Shown piece by piece: positions 1 to 4,895 of a DNA stretch of 11,086 nucleotides. Position numbers and translations under genes: made by a program. The notes under the pieces were generated by a model that saw only the letters and a program-made list of their open reading frames with translations, did no database searches and had not been told where the DNA came from. Every line of letters begins with the position of its first letter. Within the stretch, counting starts at the first letter, position 1. The stretch is from CAZQGE01 sp964592815. GTDB lineage: Bacteria > Bacillota > Clostridia > Christensenellales > CAG-917. The stretch spans positions 1 to 11,086 of the forward strand of contig CAZQGE010000042.1 of NCBI GenBank assembly GCA_964592815.1. Reading direction: 5' to 3'.

Positions 1-95
1 TTTCTTGGTCTTGATATGAACGTAAACGTGCTTATGACAATTTTGGTTCTTATTCTGGTTTCTATTTCAAGTTGAATCTGTTGTTTTGCGGTCAT
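1..95 (-). CDS. Unknown protein, N-terminal part only (runs off left edge)
   Basis: An open frame begins at an ATG (complement of 93-95) preceded by a good ribosome binding site (AGGGGTGG about 6 nt upstream) and stays open for 31 codons to the window edge. The visible N-terminus is MTAKQQIQLEIETR, then a basic and hydrophobic stretch. Too little is visible to assign a family. It lies downstream of the accessory operon on the same strand. A replication gene could lie in or beyond this frame, but that is only a guess from what is missing elsewhere. Confidence 0.45.
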   Translation of the reverse strand, partial: MTAKQQIQLEIETRIRTKIVISTFTFISRPR

Positions 96-120
96 TTTTC
101 CACCCCTGTATATTTCTTCC

Positions 121-153
121 CCTTACCCCCAAAGAGGGCATAAGGCTTTTTTT
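121..153 (+). terminator. Intrinsic terminator, plus strand
   Basis: CCTTA (121-125) pairs with TAAGG (141-145), with an inner CCC/GGG pairing around AAAGA, followed by a run of seven T (147-153). It would stop plus-strand transcription entering from the left. On the minus strand it lies in the leader of the partial gene at 1-95. A second hairpin, CAGCGC/GCGCTG (176-192), follows without a T run. Confidence 0.6.
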
Positions 154-214
154 ATTCGATATGGTTATATTTAGACAGCGCTCTGGGCGCTGATAGCGTT
201 CAAATTATTGATTG

Positions 215-242
215 TTGACTTTTATTTAAATTTGCATATAAT
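215..242 (+). promoter_or_regulatory. Promoter of small RNA 1
   Basis: TTGACT (215-220), a 16-nt AT-rich spacer and a perfect TATAAT (237-242). The sequence just before the -10 (TTTGCA) is the same as in the promoter at 3562-3591. The predicted start is about 249. No plus-strand coding frame with a ribosome binding site follows, so the product should be non-coding. Confidence 0.75.
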
Positions 243-248
243 AGAAGT

Positions 249-348
249 AGAGCGTTAGGTGTAGAGCGAATTTAGTTTCGACGACCTGTAATGAATAGCC
301 AAGGCATTATGCTAGCTGTTATCGCTCTTTCTTTATGCCTTTTTTTTT
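249..348 (+). ncRNA. Small RNA 1, convergent with the 127-aa basic gene
   Basis: The predicted start at 249 coincides with AGAGCG (249-254), which can pair with CGCTCT (323-328). A second AGAGCGA (263-269) can pair with TCGCTCT (322-328) instead. Inner pairings include AGGT/ACCT and CGAA/TTCG. AAGGCAT (301-307) can pair with ATGCCTT (335-341), which is followed by a long T run and is probably the real terminator. That pairing crosses the AGAGCG stem, so the RNA could form a pseudoknot or switch between two folds. It overlaps the last 30 nt of the convergent gene at 319-702. No known RNA family is recognised. Confidence 0.6.
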
Positions 349-702
349 GATTTCTTCTACTTTGAGCTTGTCATTGTCTGAAAACTTCCAACCTTTAAGC
401 GTATTGTTATGGAAATCACTTTGGCTCCGACGTTCCGGAGTTGGTTTTATATATGACTTTTTTGTATCTTTCGGGTTTGGGTTTTTGTCGAGTTCAATAT
501 TTTTGATACCTCGTGTTATTGGGGAATGAGTAATTCCGATAAACTCAAAAGTGTTTCCAACTTTTTTATATATGTATTCCGGGTGACCTTCGCCACCTTT
601 GCGCCTTTTTCTAAACTCATCTCGCTCTGAACTCTTGCTTTCCTTTGTTTGTTCATTGCGCTTGTTAGATTTTTGTTGCTTAATTTTTCGTTTATCTGTC
701 AT
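319..702 (-). CDS. Small highly basic protein A, unknown function (127 aa)
   Basis: The ATG at 702 is chosen because GAAGGA lies about 9 nt upstream. The frame is open further upstream but has only a TTG with poor spacing. The first 36 residues are a Lys/Arg/Glu/Ser-rich, probably disordered tail. A folded core follows (about 39-115) with GHPEYIYKKVGN, FIGITHS, KNPNPKD, YIKPTPE and GWKFSDNDK. I recall similar small basic proteins in mobile elements of Gram-positive bacteria but cannot name the family. The THS...NPNPKD...Y-K-P core resembles that of the gene at 3790-4224, so the two may be diverged paralogues. Composition suggests nucleic-acid binding. Its 3' end overlaps small RNA 1. Confidence 0.8.
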   Translation of the reverse strand: MTDKRKIKQQKSNKRNEQTKESKSSERDEFRKRRKGGEGHPEYIYKKVGNTFEFIGITHSPITRGIKNIELDKNPNPKDTKKSYIKPTPERRSQSDFHNNTLKGWKFSDNDKLKVEEIKKKGIKKER

Positions 703-825
703 ACTTTGTTTTCCTTCGTGTATAAAATTAAGTGTATTTATGCAATTTTGCTTGCTTTTTCGGTCGGGAAATTGTTCAGCTTTCAATTCCTTCTGACAGC
801 AGAACCGCTGAAAATGGCTCTGCGC

Positions 826-1032
826 TCAGTCTGATATTAACTTGCCGACGAGTTCAGGCGGTTCCGAGTAGTATTCGACATCGATATATACTCGGAAGAG
901 TTGCGAACTGCCCCTGTTCGGATAAAGCTCTGATACTGACACATACTTAACTTGTGGCGCCACGCCCAGTGCCGAATAAAAGCGCTGCGCTTGTTTACAT
1001 TCTGCTTTTGTTCCCATAATGCGTAACTTCAT
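826..1032 (-). CDS. Small conserved-type protein, DUF3970-like (68 aa)
   Basis: The start at 1032 is chosen because its ATG overlaps the TGA of the upstream DUF3850-like gene (ATGA), which indicates translational coupling. The frame is open for eight more codons upstream. The pattern MKLRIMGTKAE near the N-terminus, then SELYPNRGSS and FRVYIDVEY, resembles a small family of unknown function that I recall as DUF3970, found in phages and mobile elements. That name is from memory. It ends with a short tail around residue 68. It is the fourth gene of the 1677-826 operon. Confidence 0.8.
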   Translation of the reverse strand: MKLRIMGTKAECKQAQRFYSALGVAPQVKYVSVSELYPNRGSSQLFRVYIDVEYYSEPPELVGKLISD

Positions 1033-1322
1033 ATTTTTTTTAACCCCATAATGCAATAACCTTGTTTTAGGCCAAATGAAATATTTTCCAATTTATAAGT
1101 TATTTCAAAATCTGCCGTTCTTCCTGTCGCTTTTACTGTAAAATCAAAGGGATTAACAAATTTTGTATTTGTTGGCCCGTCATAAACTGTCTCAATTTCT
1201 ATTTTGCGGAGTATATCACCGACTGCATAGTTTCGGTCGTCAAAGCGTATAGTGAAAGGTTTAACGCCGTTACACGCTGCCTCAAAATATTCCTTATTTG
1301 TTTTTACTTCGTGTATTTTCAT
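1029..1322 (-). CDS. DUF3850-type (ASCH/PUA-like) protein (97 aa)
   Basis: The sequence matches the DUF3850 pattern I know: an N-terminal I-H-E-V-K...EYFEAACNG-KPFTIR segment, DDRNYAVGD around residues 28-36, and FGLKQGYCIMGLK at the C-terminus. DUF3850 proteins are small ASCH/PUA-like domains common in phages and mobile elements. RNA binding is suspected for the superfamily but no function is established. Full length for the family. GAGGT lies about 7 nt before the ATG. The ATG overlaps the TGA of the 28-codon gene upstream, and the stop overlaps the next gene's start, so it sits inside a tightly coupled operon. Confidence 0.88.
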   Translation of the reverse strand: MKIHEVKTNKEYFEAACNGVKPFTIRFDDRNYAVGDILRKIEIETVYDGPTNTKFVNPFDFTVKATGRTADFEITYKLENISFGLKQGYCIMGLKKI

Positions 1323-1405
1323 TTTTTTACCTCGTGTTTAACGATTATATAAGCAAGTCTAATACCTATATTCATTCCAATAATTAAAATCAATAAGTGT
1401 AGCAT
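1319..1405 (-). CDS. 28-aa single-membrane-segment peptide
   Basis: This short frame starts 2 nt after the stop of the 89-aa gene and ends in an ATGA overlap with the DUF3850-like gene, so it exactly fills the gap in the operon. The product begins MLHLLILIIGMNIGIRLAY and ends in a basic tail (KHEVKK). That is one hydrophobic segment with positive charges at the C-terminus. The nearest purine-rich site (GGAG) is about 13 nt upstream, which is long, so initiation may depend on coupling to the preceding gene. It could be a membrane peptide of the virus, or simply a coupling frame. Confidence 0.6.
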   Translation of the reverse strand: MLHLLILIIGMNIGIRLAYIIVKHEVKK

Positions 1406-1407
1406 AT

Positions 1408-1677
1408 TTAGCGCAGAGCTCCACGCTTATCTAATTCCACCAGCTTAACACAAGCGGATATTGCTTTCTCTTGACTCTCATATTTGAACGTTTCTTTTTT
1501 AAGGTTGAATATTGCATCTACGCAATAATTATTTTTGCTAACACGTGTCAATACGAACGCCAGGCTTTCGCTCAGATAGCTGAACCCTTCGGCGCCGAAC
1601 TTTATATTCCTGGCGCAGTCCGGACGGCGAAGACGTGCCGTCAAATTTTGATAGTTTAATGTATTTGCTATTTCCAT
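1408..1677 (-). CDS. Unknown 89-aa protein, first gene of accessory operon
   Basis: The ATG at 1677 has GGAGGG 7 nt upstream, an excellent site. The same frame is open 17 codons further upstream, but that stretch runs into the hairpin GGACG/CGTCC and has no good site. The product (MEIANTLNYQNL..., AFVLTRVSKNNYCVDAIF, ISACVKLVELDKR) is a mixed, soluble-looking protein with no motif I recognise. The Tyr-Leu-Ser-Glu-Ser and Phe-Val-Leu-Thr-Arg stretches suggest beta strands. It is followed after 2 nt by the 28-aa membrane peptide. Its promoter probably lies within the hairpin-rich gap 1678-1932, where I could not fix one. Confidence 0.75.
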   Translation of the reverse strand: MEIANTLNYQNLTARLRRPDCARNIKFGAEGFSYLSESLAFVLTRVSKNNYCVDAIFNLKKETFKYESQEKAISACVKLVELDKRGALR

Positions 1678-1932
1678 ATCGTCACCCTCCGTCCCCGGAA
1701 TTTCGGCGGACGCAAGCGTCCCCCTCAATTCGGCAGGGAATTAAAATTCCCTTGCCCGTGTTGCAATTATTATTTGCTGTCCGAACTATTGACCGCAAGC
1801 GCAACGCAAATCGCTTTGCGTTTTTCTTATGCGCTTGCGCTCGAAAAATATTTTTTATGTCCTATTTTATTAAAAATAAGACTTATGTTGTTGCTTGTTA
1901 GGGAGTGCTATCCCTATTTATGTAACCGTATT
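1678..1932. other. Hairpin-rich intergenic region, candidate origin or packaging signal
   Basis: This is the longest unexplained non-coding gap inside the minus-strand genes. It contains four strong inverted repeats: GGACG-CAAG-CGTCC (1708-1721); GGCA+GGGAATT / AATTCCC+TGCC (1732-1756); an outer GCAAGCGC/GCGCTTGC (1795-1838) enclosing AACGCAAA-TCGC-TTTGCGTT (1803-1822); and TAGGGA/TCCCTA (1899-1916). Filamentous phages keep their plus and minus origins and packaging hairpin in one intergenic region of this kind, so the role is inferred from architecture. A weak plus-strand promoter (TTGCAA, 17 nt, AACTAT at 1784-1789) would start transcription at the base of the third hairpin. Confidence 0.5.
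1795..1838. repeat. Nested inverted repeat (8 bp outside, 8 bp inside)
   Basis: GCAAGCGC (1795-1802) pairs with GCGCTTGC (1831-1838). Directly inside, AACGCAAA (1803-1810) pairs with TTTGCGTT (1815-1822) around a TCGC loop, leaving an 8-nt bulge (1823-1830) on one side only. The stems are GC-rich in an AT-rich element. A hairpin that would stay double-stranded in single-stranded DNA is what an origin or packaging signal needs. The inner arm followed by TTTC could also act as a weak plus-strand terminator. Confidence 0.6.
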
Positions 1933-2838
1933 TTATGTGCTTTTTTCTTTGCTTTCATTTGAGTTTGTCAGTTTTGGCATTGTGAGAGGCAGCATATCGC
2001 AGTATTTTTTTATACCTTCAGGAGTGTAGTTCCTTGGTGGGTGTTCTTTTACTGTATATCCGCCGTCCTCGTCTATGCCTTGAAGAAAGTACCTTTCTTC
2101 GGCATAACTATCATATTGGGTATATACATTGCCTTTGTATTTGAGTTTCTGCTTCCAGCTCAGTTCTGAACTTCGAGCCTTTCGCTCTGATGCAGTCTTG
2201 TTGCTTTCGTGTTCTATCGCTTTTGGCTTACTCCACTCGAACCACCATTCCGTATATTGTCTGAATATACCAAAGAAACGGGGCGGTACATTTCTTGATG
2301 CAGTTACATATATTCCGTCTGTTGCAAGTCTACGGAGCTGTATGCCTAAAGCTGAACGGTCTTGAAGGTCAAATATAACGGTCATACGATTTTTACGGAC
2401 ATACTTAAGTAGGTTCCAAACATAACTTGAGATTTTCGCCCAGTCCTGGCAGTACAGCAACAAATCTGCTTCTGTTATAACAACAACCGAGTACCAGGGG
2501 AAACGTTGCACCTTATATTTTGGGTTTGGCAATCCAAAGTTTGTTGTATTTATATAATGCGTTCTAATAGTGTGCGGTTTGTCCAATGAACCATTAAGAG
2601 CTATTTCCGTATTACTCCAATAAAGATGCATTGGCAGTTTTAGCCTGTGACCTTGTTTGTTTATATCGTTTATATGATATTGCGCCCACTCTAAACGTCT
2701 TTTACCCCAATGCTTAAAATCTAAGGAAAGCAAGGCGGTGATTAAACTTGTTTTGCCTGCGCCCTGGATACCTTCAACGATTATGAAACCGACGGGTAAC
2801 GGGTTTTCTTTTAGTTCTTTTTCGTAAAAGTAATTCAT
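1933..2838 (-). CDS. Zot/pI-like P-loop ATPase, phage assembly motor candidate (301 aa)
   Basis: A Walker A motif (GIQGAGKTS, residues 23-31) follows a hydrophobic strand (VGFIIVE). A Walker B-like strand (VVVITEADLL, 118-127) has Thr where Asp is usual but keeps the Glu. A later strand, VIFDLQDRS (154-162), then LGIQLRRLATDGIYV, occupies the position of the hydrophobic-Q-IR segment of Zot/pI proteins. A C-terminal YTQYDSYAEE resembles the Tyr-Asp-Ser end of Gram-positive Zot-like ATPases. pI/Zot proteins drive extrusion of filamentous phage. No transmembrane segment is visible, unlike Ff pI, so only the cytosolic ATPase part is present. The ATG overlaps the stop of the 180-aa gene by 4 nt. 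An A32/P9-type packaging ATPase is the main alternative. Confidence 0.7.
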   Translation of the reverse strand: MNYFYEKELKENPLPVGFIIVEGIQGAGKTSLITALLSLDFKHWGKRRLEWAQYHINDINKQGHRLKLPMHLYWSNTEIALNGSLDKPHTIRTHYINTTNFGLPNPKYKVQRFPWYSVVVITEADLLLYCQDWAKISSYVWNLLKYVRKNRMTVIFDLQDRSALGIQLRRLATDGIYVTASRNVPPRFFGIFRQYTEWWFEWSKPKAIEHESNKTASERKARSSELSWKQKLKYKGNVYTQYDSYAEERYFLQGIDEDGGYTVKEHPPRNYTPEGIKKYCDMLPLTMPKLTNSNESKEKST

Positions 2839-3377
2839 TGTTTGAAACTTACGTCCTGTGTGATTTTTCGTTGTTCAGAAGCAATAGTGCGGTCTATTAT
2901 GTCGATTGCAAACAATAAGCCGGATATATTTTTCTTTACATCTTGACAAGTGCGGTTATATTCATAGGTTAAGCGGTTGCGCTCGAGCTTCCAGGCAAAA
3001 TGTTCACGCTGCCACATTTTAAAATGTTCAAATCTGGACGGCTTAGCTTCTTGTTTTTGTTGTTCTTGCTGTTGAGGAGCTTCAGACTTACGCTCTGAGC
3101 GTTCGGCTTCTGATATTGCTTCATCAACGCTTATTTTGAAGTCTGAGTTTAAAACTTGTTGCAAGCTGTCTATCTTTGGTTTGCTTTCTTTTGTAGCTTC
3201 AGGCAACGGCAGCACTTCGTCCAGCGTTGGTGTAACGTCTGATATGTAGTCTGTTTCGTTTGGCTCAAAGGGCAGACGTGGCTGTTCAACAGCAACACCG
3301 CCTTGCTGAAGGCGAACAATTTCACTTAAGTATTTTGATTTAAGCTCTAAAAGCGTTGTGTATGTTTCAAATGTCAT
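2835..3377 (-). CDS. Glu/Gln-rich partner of the ATPase (180 aa), unknown
   Basis: The ATG at 3377 has AGAGG about 9 nt upstream. An N-terminal helical part (1-25) is followed by a low-complexity acidic, Pro/Glu/Gln-rich linker (about 30-115, including QQQEQQKQE). A C-terminal helical part (about 115-170) rich in Arg, Trp and Phe (FEHFKMWQREHFAWKLERNR) ends in a likely coiled coil. No membrane segment or catalytic motif is visible. The stop overlaps the ATPase start (ATGA), so the two are translated together and may form one complex, for example an adaptor between the motor and the membrane apparatus. That is inference from coupling only. Its leader overlaps small RNA 2 on the opposite strand. 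Confidence 0.8.
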   Translation of the reverse strand: MTFETYTTLLELKSKYLSEIVRLQQGGVAVEQPRLPFEPNETDYISDVTPTLDEVLPLPEATKESKPKIDSLQQVLNSDFKISVDEAISEAERSERKSEAPQQQEQQKQEAKPSRFEHFKMWQREHFAWKLERNRLTYEYNRTCQDVKKNISGLLFAIDIIDRTIASEQRKITQDVSFKQ

Positions 3378-3391
3378 TTTGACTTAACCTC

Positions 3392-3420
3392 TTGACTTTT
3401 TTGCACATCGTGCATATACT
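3392..3420 (+). promoter_or_regulatory. Promoter of small RNA 2 with an inverted repeat in its spacer
   Basis: TTGACT (3392-3397), a 17-nt spacer and TATACT (3415-3420). The spacer holds TGCAC-ATC-GTGCA (3402-3414), an inverted repeat ideally placed for a repressor. Predicted start about 3427. It lies in the leader of the divergent 180-aa gene, so it could affect that gene too. Confidence 0.7.
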
Positions 3421-3426
3421 ATAAAT

Positions 3427-3494
3427 GTACTGGACCTTTTATATTGGTCCACCTTATCAGCTCCGTGGCCTATATGACCACGGACATTTTATTT
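3427..3494 (+). ncRNA. Small RNA 2 (two hairpins)
   Basis: After the promoter, TGGACC (3431-3436) pairs with GGTCCA (3446-3451), and TCCGTGG (3462-3468) pairs with CCACGGA (3478-3484), followed by a moderate T-rich tail (CATTTTATTT). There is no coding frame with a ribosome binding site. Neither hairpin matches an RNA family I know. The stem TCCGTG is the complement of CACGGA in small RNA 3, so the two RNAs could pair through their stems. The T tail is weak, so read-through into small RNA 3 is possible. Confidence 0.5.
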
Positions 3495-3561
3495 GATGTA
3501 TTTTCCAATAAAAAATTTATGTCGCCTTTTTATCCCCTTTTTATGTAATTGTTTTATACTC

Positions 3562-3591
3562 ATGACTTTTTATATTTATTTTGCATATAAT
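3562..3591 (+). promoter_or_regulatory. Promoter of small RNA 3
   Basis: ATGACT (3562-3567), an 18-nt AT-rich spacer and a perfect TATAAT (3586-3591) preceded by TTTTGCA, as in the promoter of small RNA 1. Predicted start about 3598. Confidence 0.65.
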
Positions 3592-3597
3592 ATAAAT

Positions 3598-3676
3598 GGT
3601 TCGAAAGAACAATCGATTATGCTTTGCAGGTAACTCGACAAAGCTCGGCACGGATAACAGTCCGTGCTGTTTTTTA
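3598..3676 (+). ncRNA. Small RNA 3 (three hairpins, strong terminator)
   Basis: Three hairpins follow in a row: GTTC-GAAA-GAAC with a GNRA tetraloop (3599-3610) at the very 5' end; GCTTTG/CAAAGC (3621-3644); and GCACGGA-TAACAG-TCCGTGC (3648-3667), followed by TGTTTTTTATTTT, a textbook intrinsic terminator. It contains ATTATGCT, also in small RNA 1 (305-312), in both cases followed by similar bases, which may be a shared element. No family recognised and no open frame with a ribosome binding site. Confidence 0.65.
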
Positions 3677-3696
3677 TTTTCGGTCTTTTAATTTTC

Positions 3697-3725
3697 TTGA
3701 CTTTTTTTATTGGGTATCGTATATT
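3697..3725 (+). promoter_or_regulatory. Promoter of small RNA 4
   Basis: TTGACT (3697-3702), exactly 17 nt, TATATT (3720-3725). The -35 and the T-rich stretch after it match the promoters of small RNAs 1 and 2. The predicted start at 3732 is the first base of the stem that closes the RNA. Confidence 0.72.
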
Positions 3726-3731
3726 ATTGAT

Positions 3732-3791
3732 AGAGTTACATTGACCTTGCGTTGCAAGGCAAGTCGAAAGGACGGAGTGTAACTCTTTTTT
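3732..3791 (+). ncRNA. Small RNA 4, about 60 nt, closed three-way junction
   Basis: AGAGTTACA (3732-3740) at the predicted 5' end pairs perfectly over 9 bp with TGTAACTCT (3778-3786), and the T run begins in the last bases of that stem, so closing stem and terminator are one structure. Inside, CCTTGC/GCAAGG (3745-3759) and GTC-GAAAG-GAC (3763-3773) form two short hairpins. The result is a compact three-way junction with no room for a protein. It ends exactly at the 3' end of the convergent gene 3790-4224. I do not recognise the family. Confidence 0.72.
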
Positions 3792-4224
3792 ATTTTTCTT
3801 TGTTGTTCTTTTCGTATCTATCTTTCAAAAACTGTGGCATATCTAATTTTTTATTATGAGGTGAAAAAACTCTTTGCGGTTTTTTTGTAGGTCGTTTTAA
3901 GTACATTGGTTCTTTATCTTCTTTGTCTGGGTTTGGCTTAATCTCTTCATAATCCTTTCTATATGAATGCGTTGCCTCTCTATGAACAAAACCTGGTTCT
4001 GTTGTATTTTTTTTCTCAATAGTAGTTTTATCAATTACAAGGGTGGTTCTATTCTTATTTATTTTCAGCCTTGCCCAAAAAGGGAATTTTGTTGGAAAAA
4101 TTGCTTGTGGTATTTCTTCCCTTATATTTGTTATTTGTTTAGAAGTTTGCGATTTTTGCTTTGCTGGCGGAGAAATTGTTTTGTTTTGTTGCTCTTTTGT
4201 AGTTTTATCTTTTTTCGTACTCAT
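3790..4224 (-). CDS. Small highly basic protein B, unknown function (144 aa)
   Basis: The frame starts at an ATG at 4224 with no clear ribosome binding site. The upstream TTTATAAACT looks more like a -10 element, so the message may be nearly leaderless. A Lys/Thr/Gln-rich tail (1-35) precedes a core with FPFWARLKINKN, FVHREATHSY, EIKPNPDKED and MYLKRPTKKP, then a Pro/Lys-rich end. The order Pro-aromatic-Lys-Asn, THS, PNP-D and Y-K-P matches protein A (319-702) at low identity, with about 20 extra residues before THS. Probably a diverged paralogue. A nucleic-acid-binding role is suggested only by composition. It lies between the surface-protein genes and the ATPase pair. Confidence 0.75.
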   Translation of the reverse strand: MSTKKDKTTKEQQNKTISPPAKQKSQTSKQITNIREEIPQAIFPTKFPFWARLKINKNRTTLVIDKTTIEKKNTTEPGFVHREATHSYRKDYEEIKPNPDKEDKEPMYLKRPTKKPQRVFSPHNKKLDMPQFLKDRYEKNNKEK

Positions 4225-4238
4225 AGTTTATAAAGGGT

Positions 4239-4292
4239 CGGGGCTAGGCTTTGGAGCTTCGCCCCGGTTTATCATCAGAGCGCAAGCTCTGA
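4239..4292. other. Two adjacent strong hairpins between gene modules
   Basis: CGGGGC (4239-4244) pairs with GCCCCG (4261-4266), and TCAGAGC (4275-4281) pairs with GCTCTGA (4286-4292) around GCAA. Neither has a T run on either strand, so they are not classical terminators. They separate the surface-protein genes from basic protein B on the minus strand. Possible roles are protection of the upstream mRNA 3' end, an RNase processing site, or a structure in single-stranded DNA. Confidence 0.55.
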
Positions 4293-4302
4293 GCAAGGGG
4301 AA

Positions 4303-4893
4303 CTATTCAAATATGAAGAACTTAGTAAGCAAGTCAGCTTTGTGAATAGAAGTTATTGTTTTCTCGTTTTCAAGTACACATTGATAGTTTGGTGTGTCAC
4401 CATTTGCGTTATTATAGCCGCCGTTCATAAAGCAAACACCGTTATAAAAAGCGTAAGAGGTAAATAGTGCGCAGGAAAATGAACCGTCCGTAAGGTCACT
4501 TAAGAACAAATAACTTCCGTCGGAAAACTCCATAACAACAATTTTATTATTATCAATTCGCGCGCCTTCTTTTAATTGGTCAAAATCTGCTTTTGTTATA
4601 AGATTTTTTTCGTTGCCCTTAAACTTTGTAATTTTATCGCCTACTTTTGTTGTAATTGCAGGTGTTTCGTCAACTACTTTATCTGCTGCTGAAATTGTAG
4701 GCTTTTTGAAGCTCCATAAATCCGCTTTGCTTTCTGCGCTAAAGCCCCACGTAGCCAACGCTAAAATTGATGTGATGATGACAACGGTTGCGATGATTGT
4801 TGAGGGTATTGCTATTGCAAGTTTTGATGAAAGCATTTTTTTATTATGTAGCTCTGCTTTCGTTTGCTTCGTTGATTTTTGTGTCTTTGCCAT
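4303..4893 (-). CDS. N-terminally anchored exported protein (196 aa), unknown
   Basis: AAAGGAG lies 8-9 nt before the ATG, which is 2 nt after the stop of the 226-aa gene. A basic N-terminus (1-24, many Lys) is followed by one hydrophobic segment (about 25-48, ending LALATWGF), then an exported domain with several Cys (SCALF, GVCFM, YQCVL) that could form disulfides. The junction ATWGFSAES..A..W.FK and the C-terminal I..A.LL.KFFIFE resemble the 226-aa protein (ATMGF..., I.A.AIAKYLKFEYI), so the pair may be an old duplication. It is the last gene of the run. Candidate minor virion or assembly protein; no family is recognised. Confidence 0.8.
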   Translation of the reverse strand: MAKTQKSTKQTKAELHNKKMLSSKLAIAIPSTIIATVVIITSILALATWGFSAESKADLWSFKKPTISAADKVVDETPAITTKVGDKITKFKGNEKNLITKADFDQLKEGARIDNNKIVVMEFSDGSYLFLSDLTDGSFSCALFTSYAFYNGVCFMNGGYNNANGDTPNYQCVLENEKTITSIHKADLLTKFFIFE

Positions 4894-4895
4894 TT

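Noticed and set aside
11..38. Plus-strand promoter-like pair TTGATA/TATGAC that could feed the terminator at 121-153
   Set aside because: It lies inside the minus-strand partial gene, the -10 is weak, and no closing stem like those of the other RNAs was found.
703..786. Longer basic protein A starting at a TTG (786)
   Set aside because: The purine-rich site is only about 2 nt before the TTG, while the ATG at 702 has a well-placed GAAGGA.
1795..1838. Sixth small RNA gene driven by TTGCAA/AACTAT
   Set aside because: The promoter is weak and there is no T run after the outer stem; kept only as a note under the intergenic region.
3427..3791. CRISPR or tandem repeat array
   Set aside because: The three RNA units differ in sequence and length; no repeat-spacer pattern exists.
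4043..4345. 100-codon plus-strand open frame
   Set aside because: Shadow of the minus-strand basic gene: Phe/Leu/Cys-rich from reverse-complemented Lys/Glu codons, no ribosome binding site.
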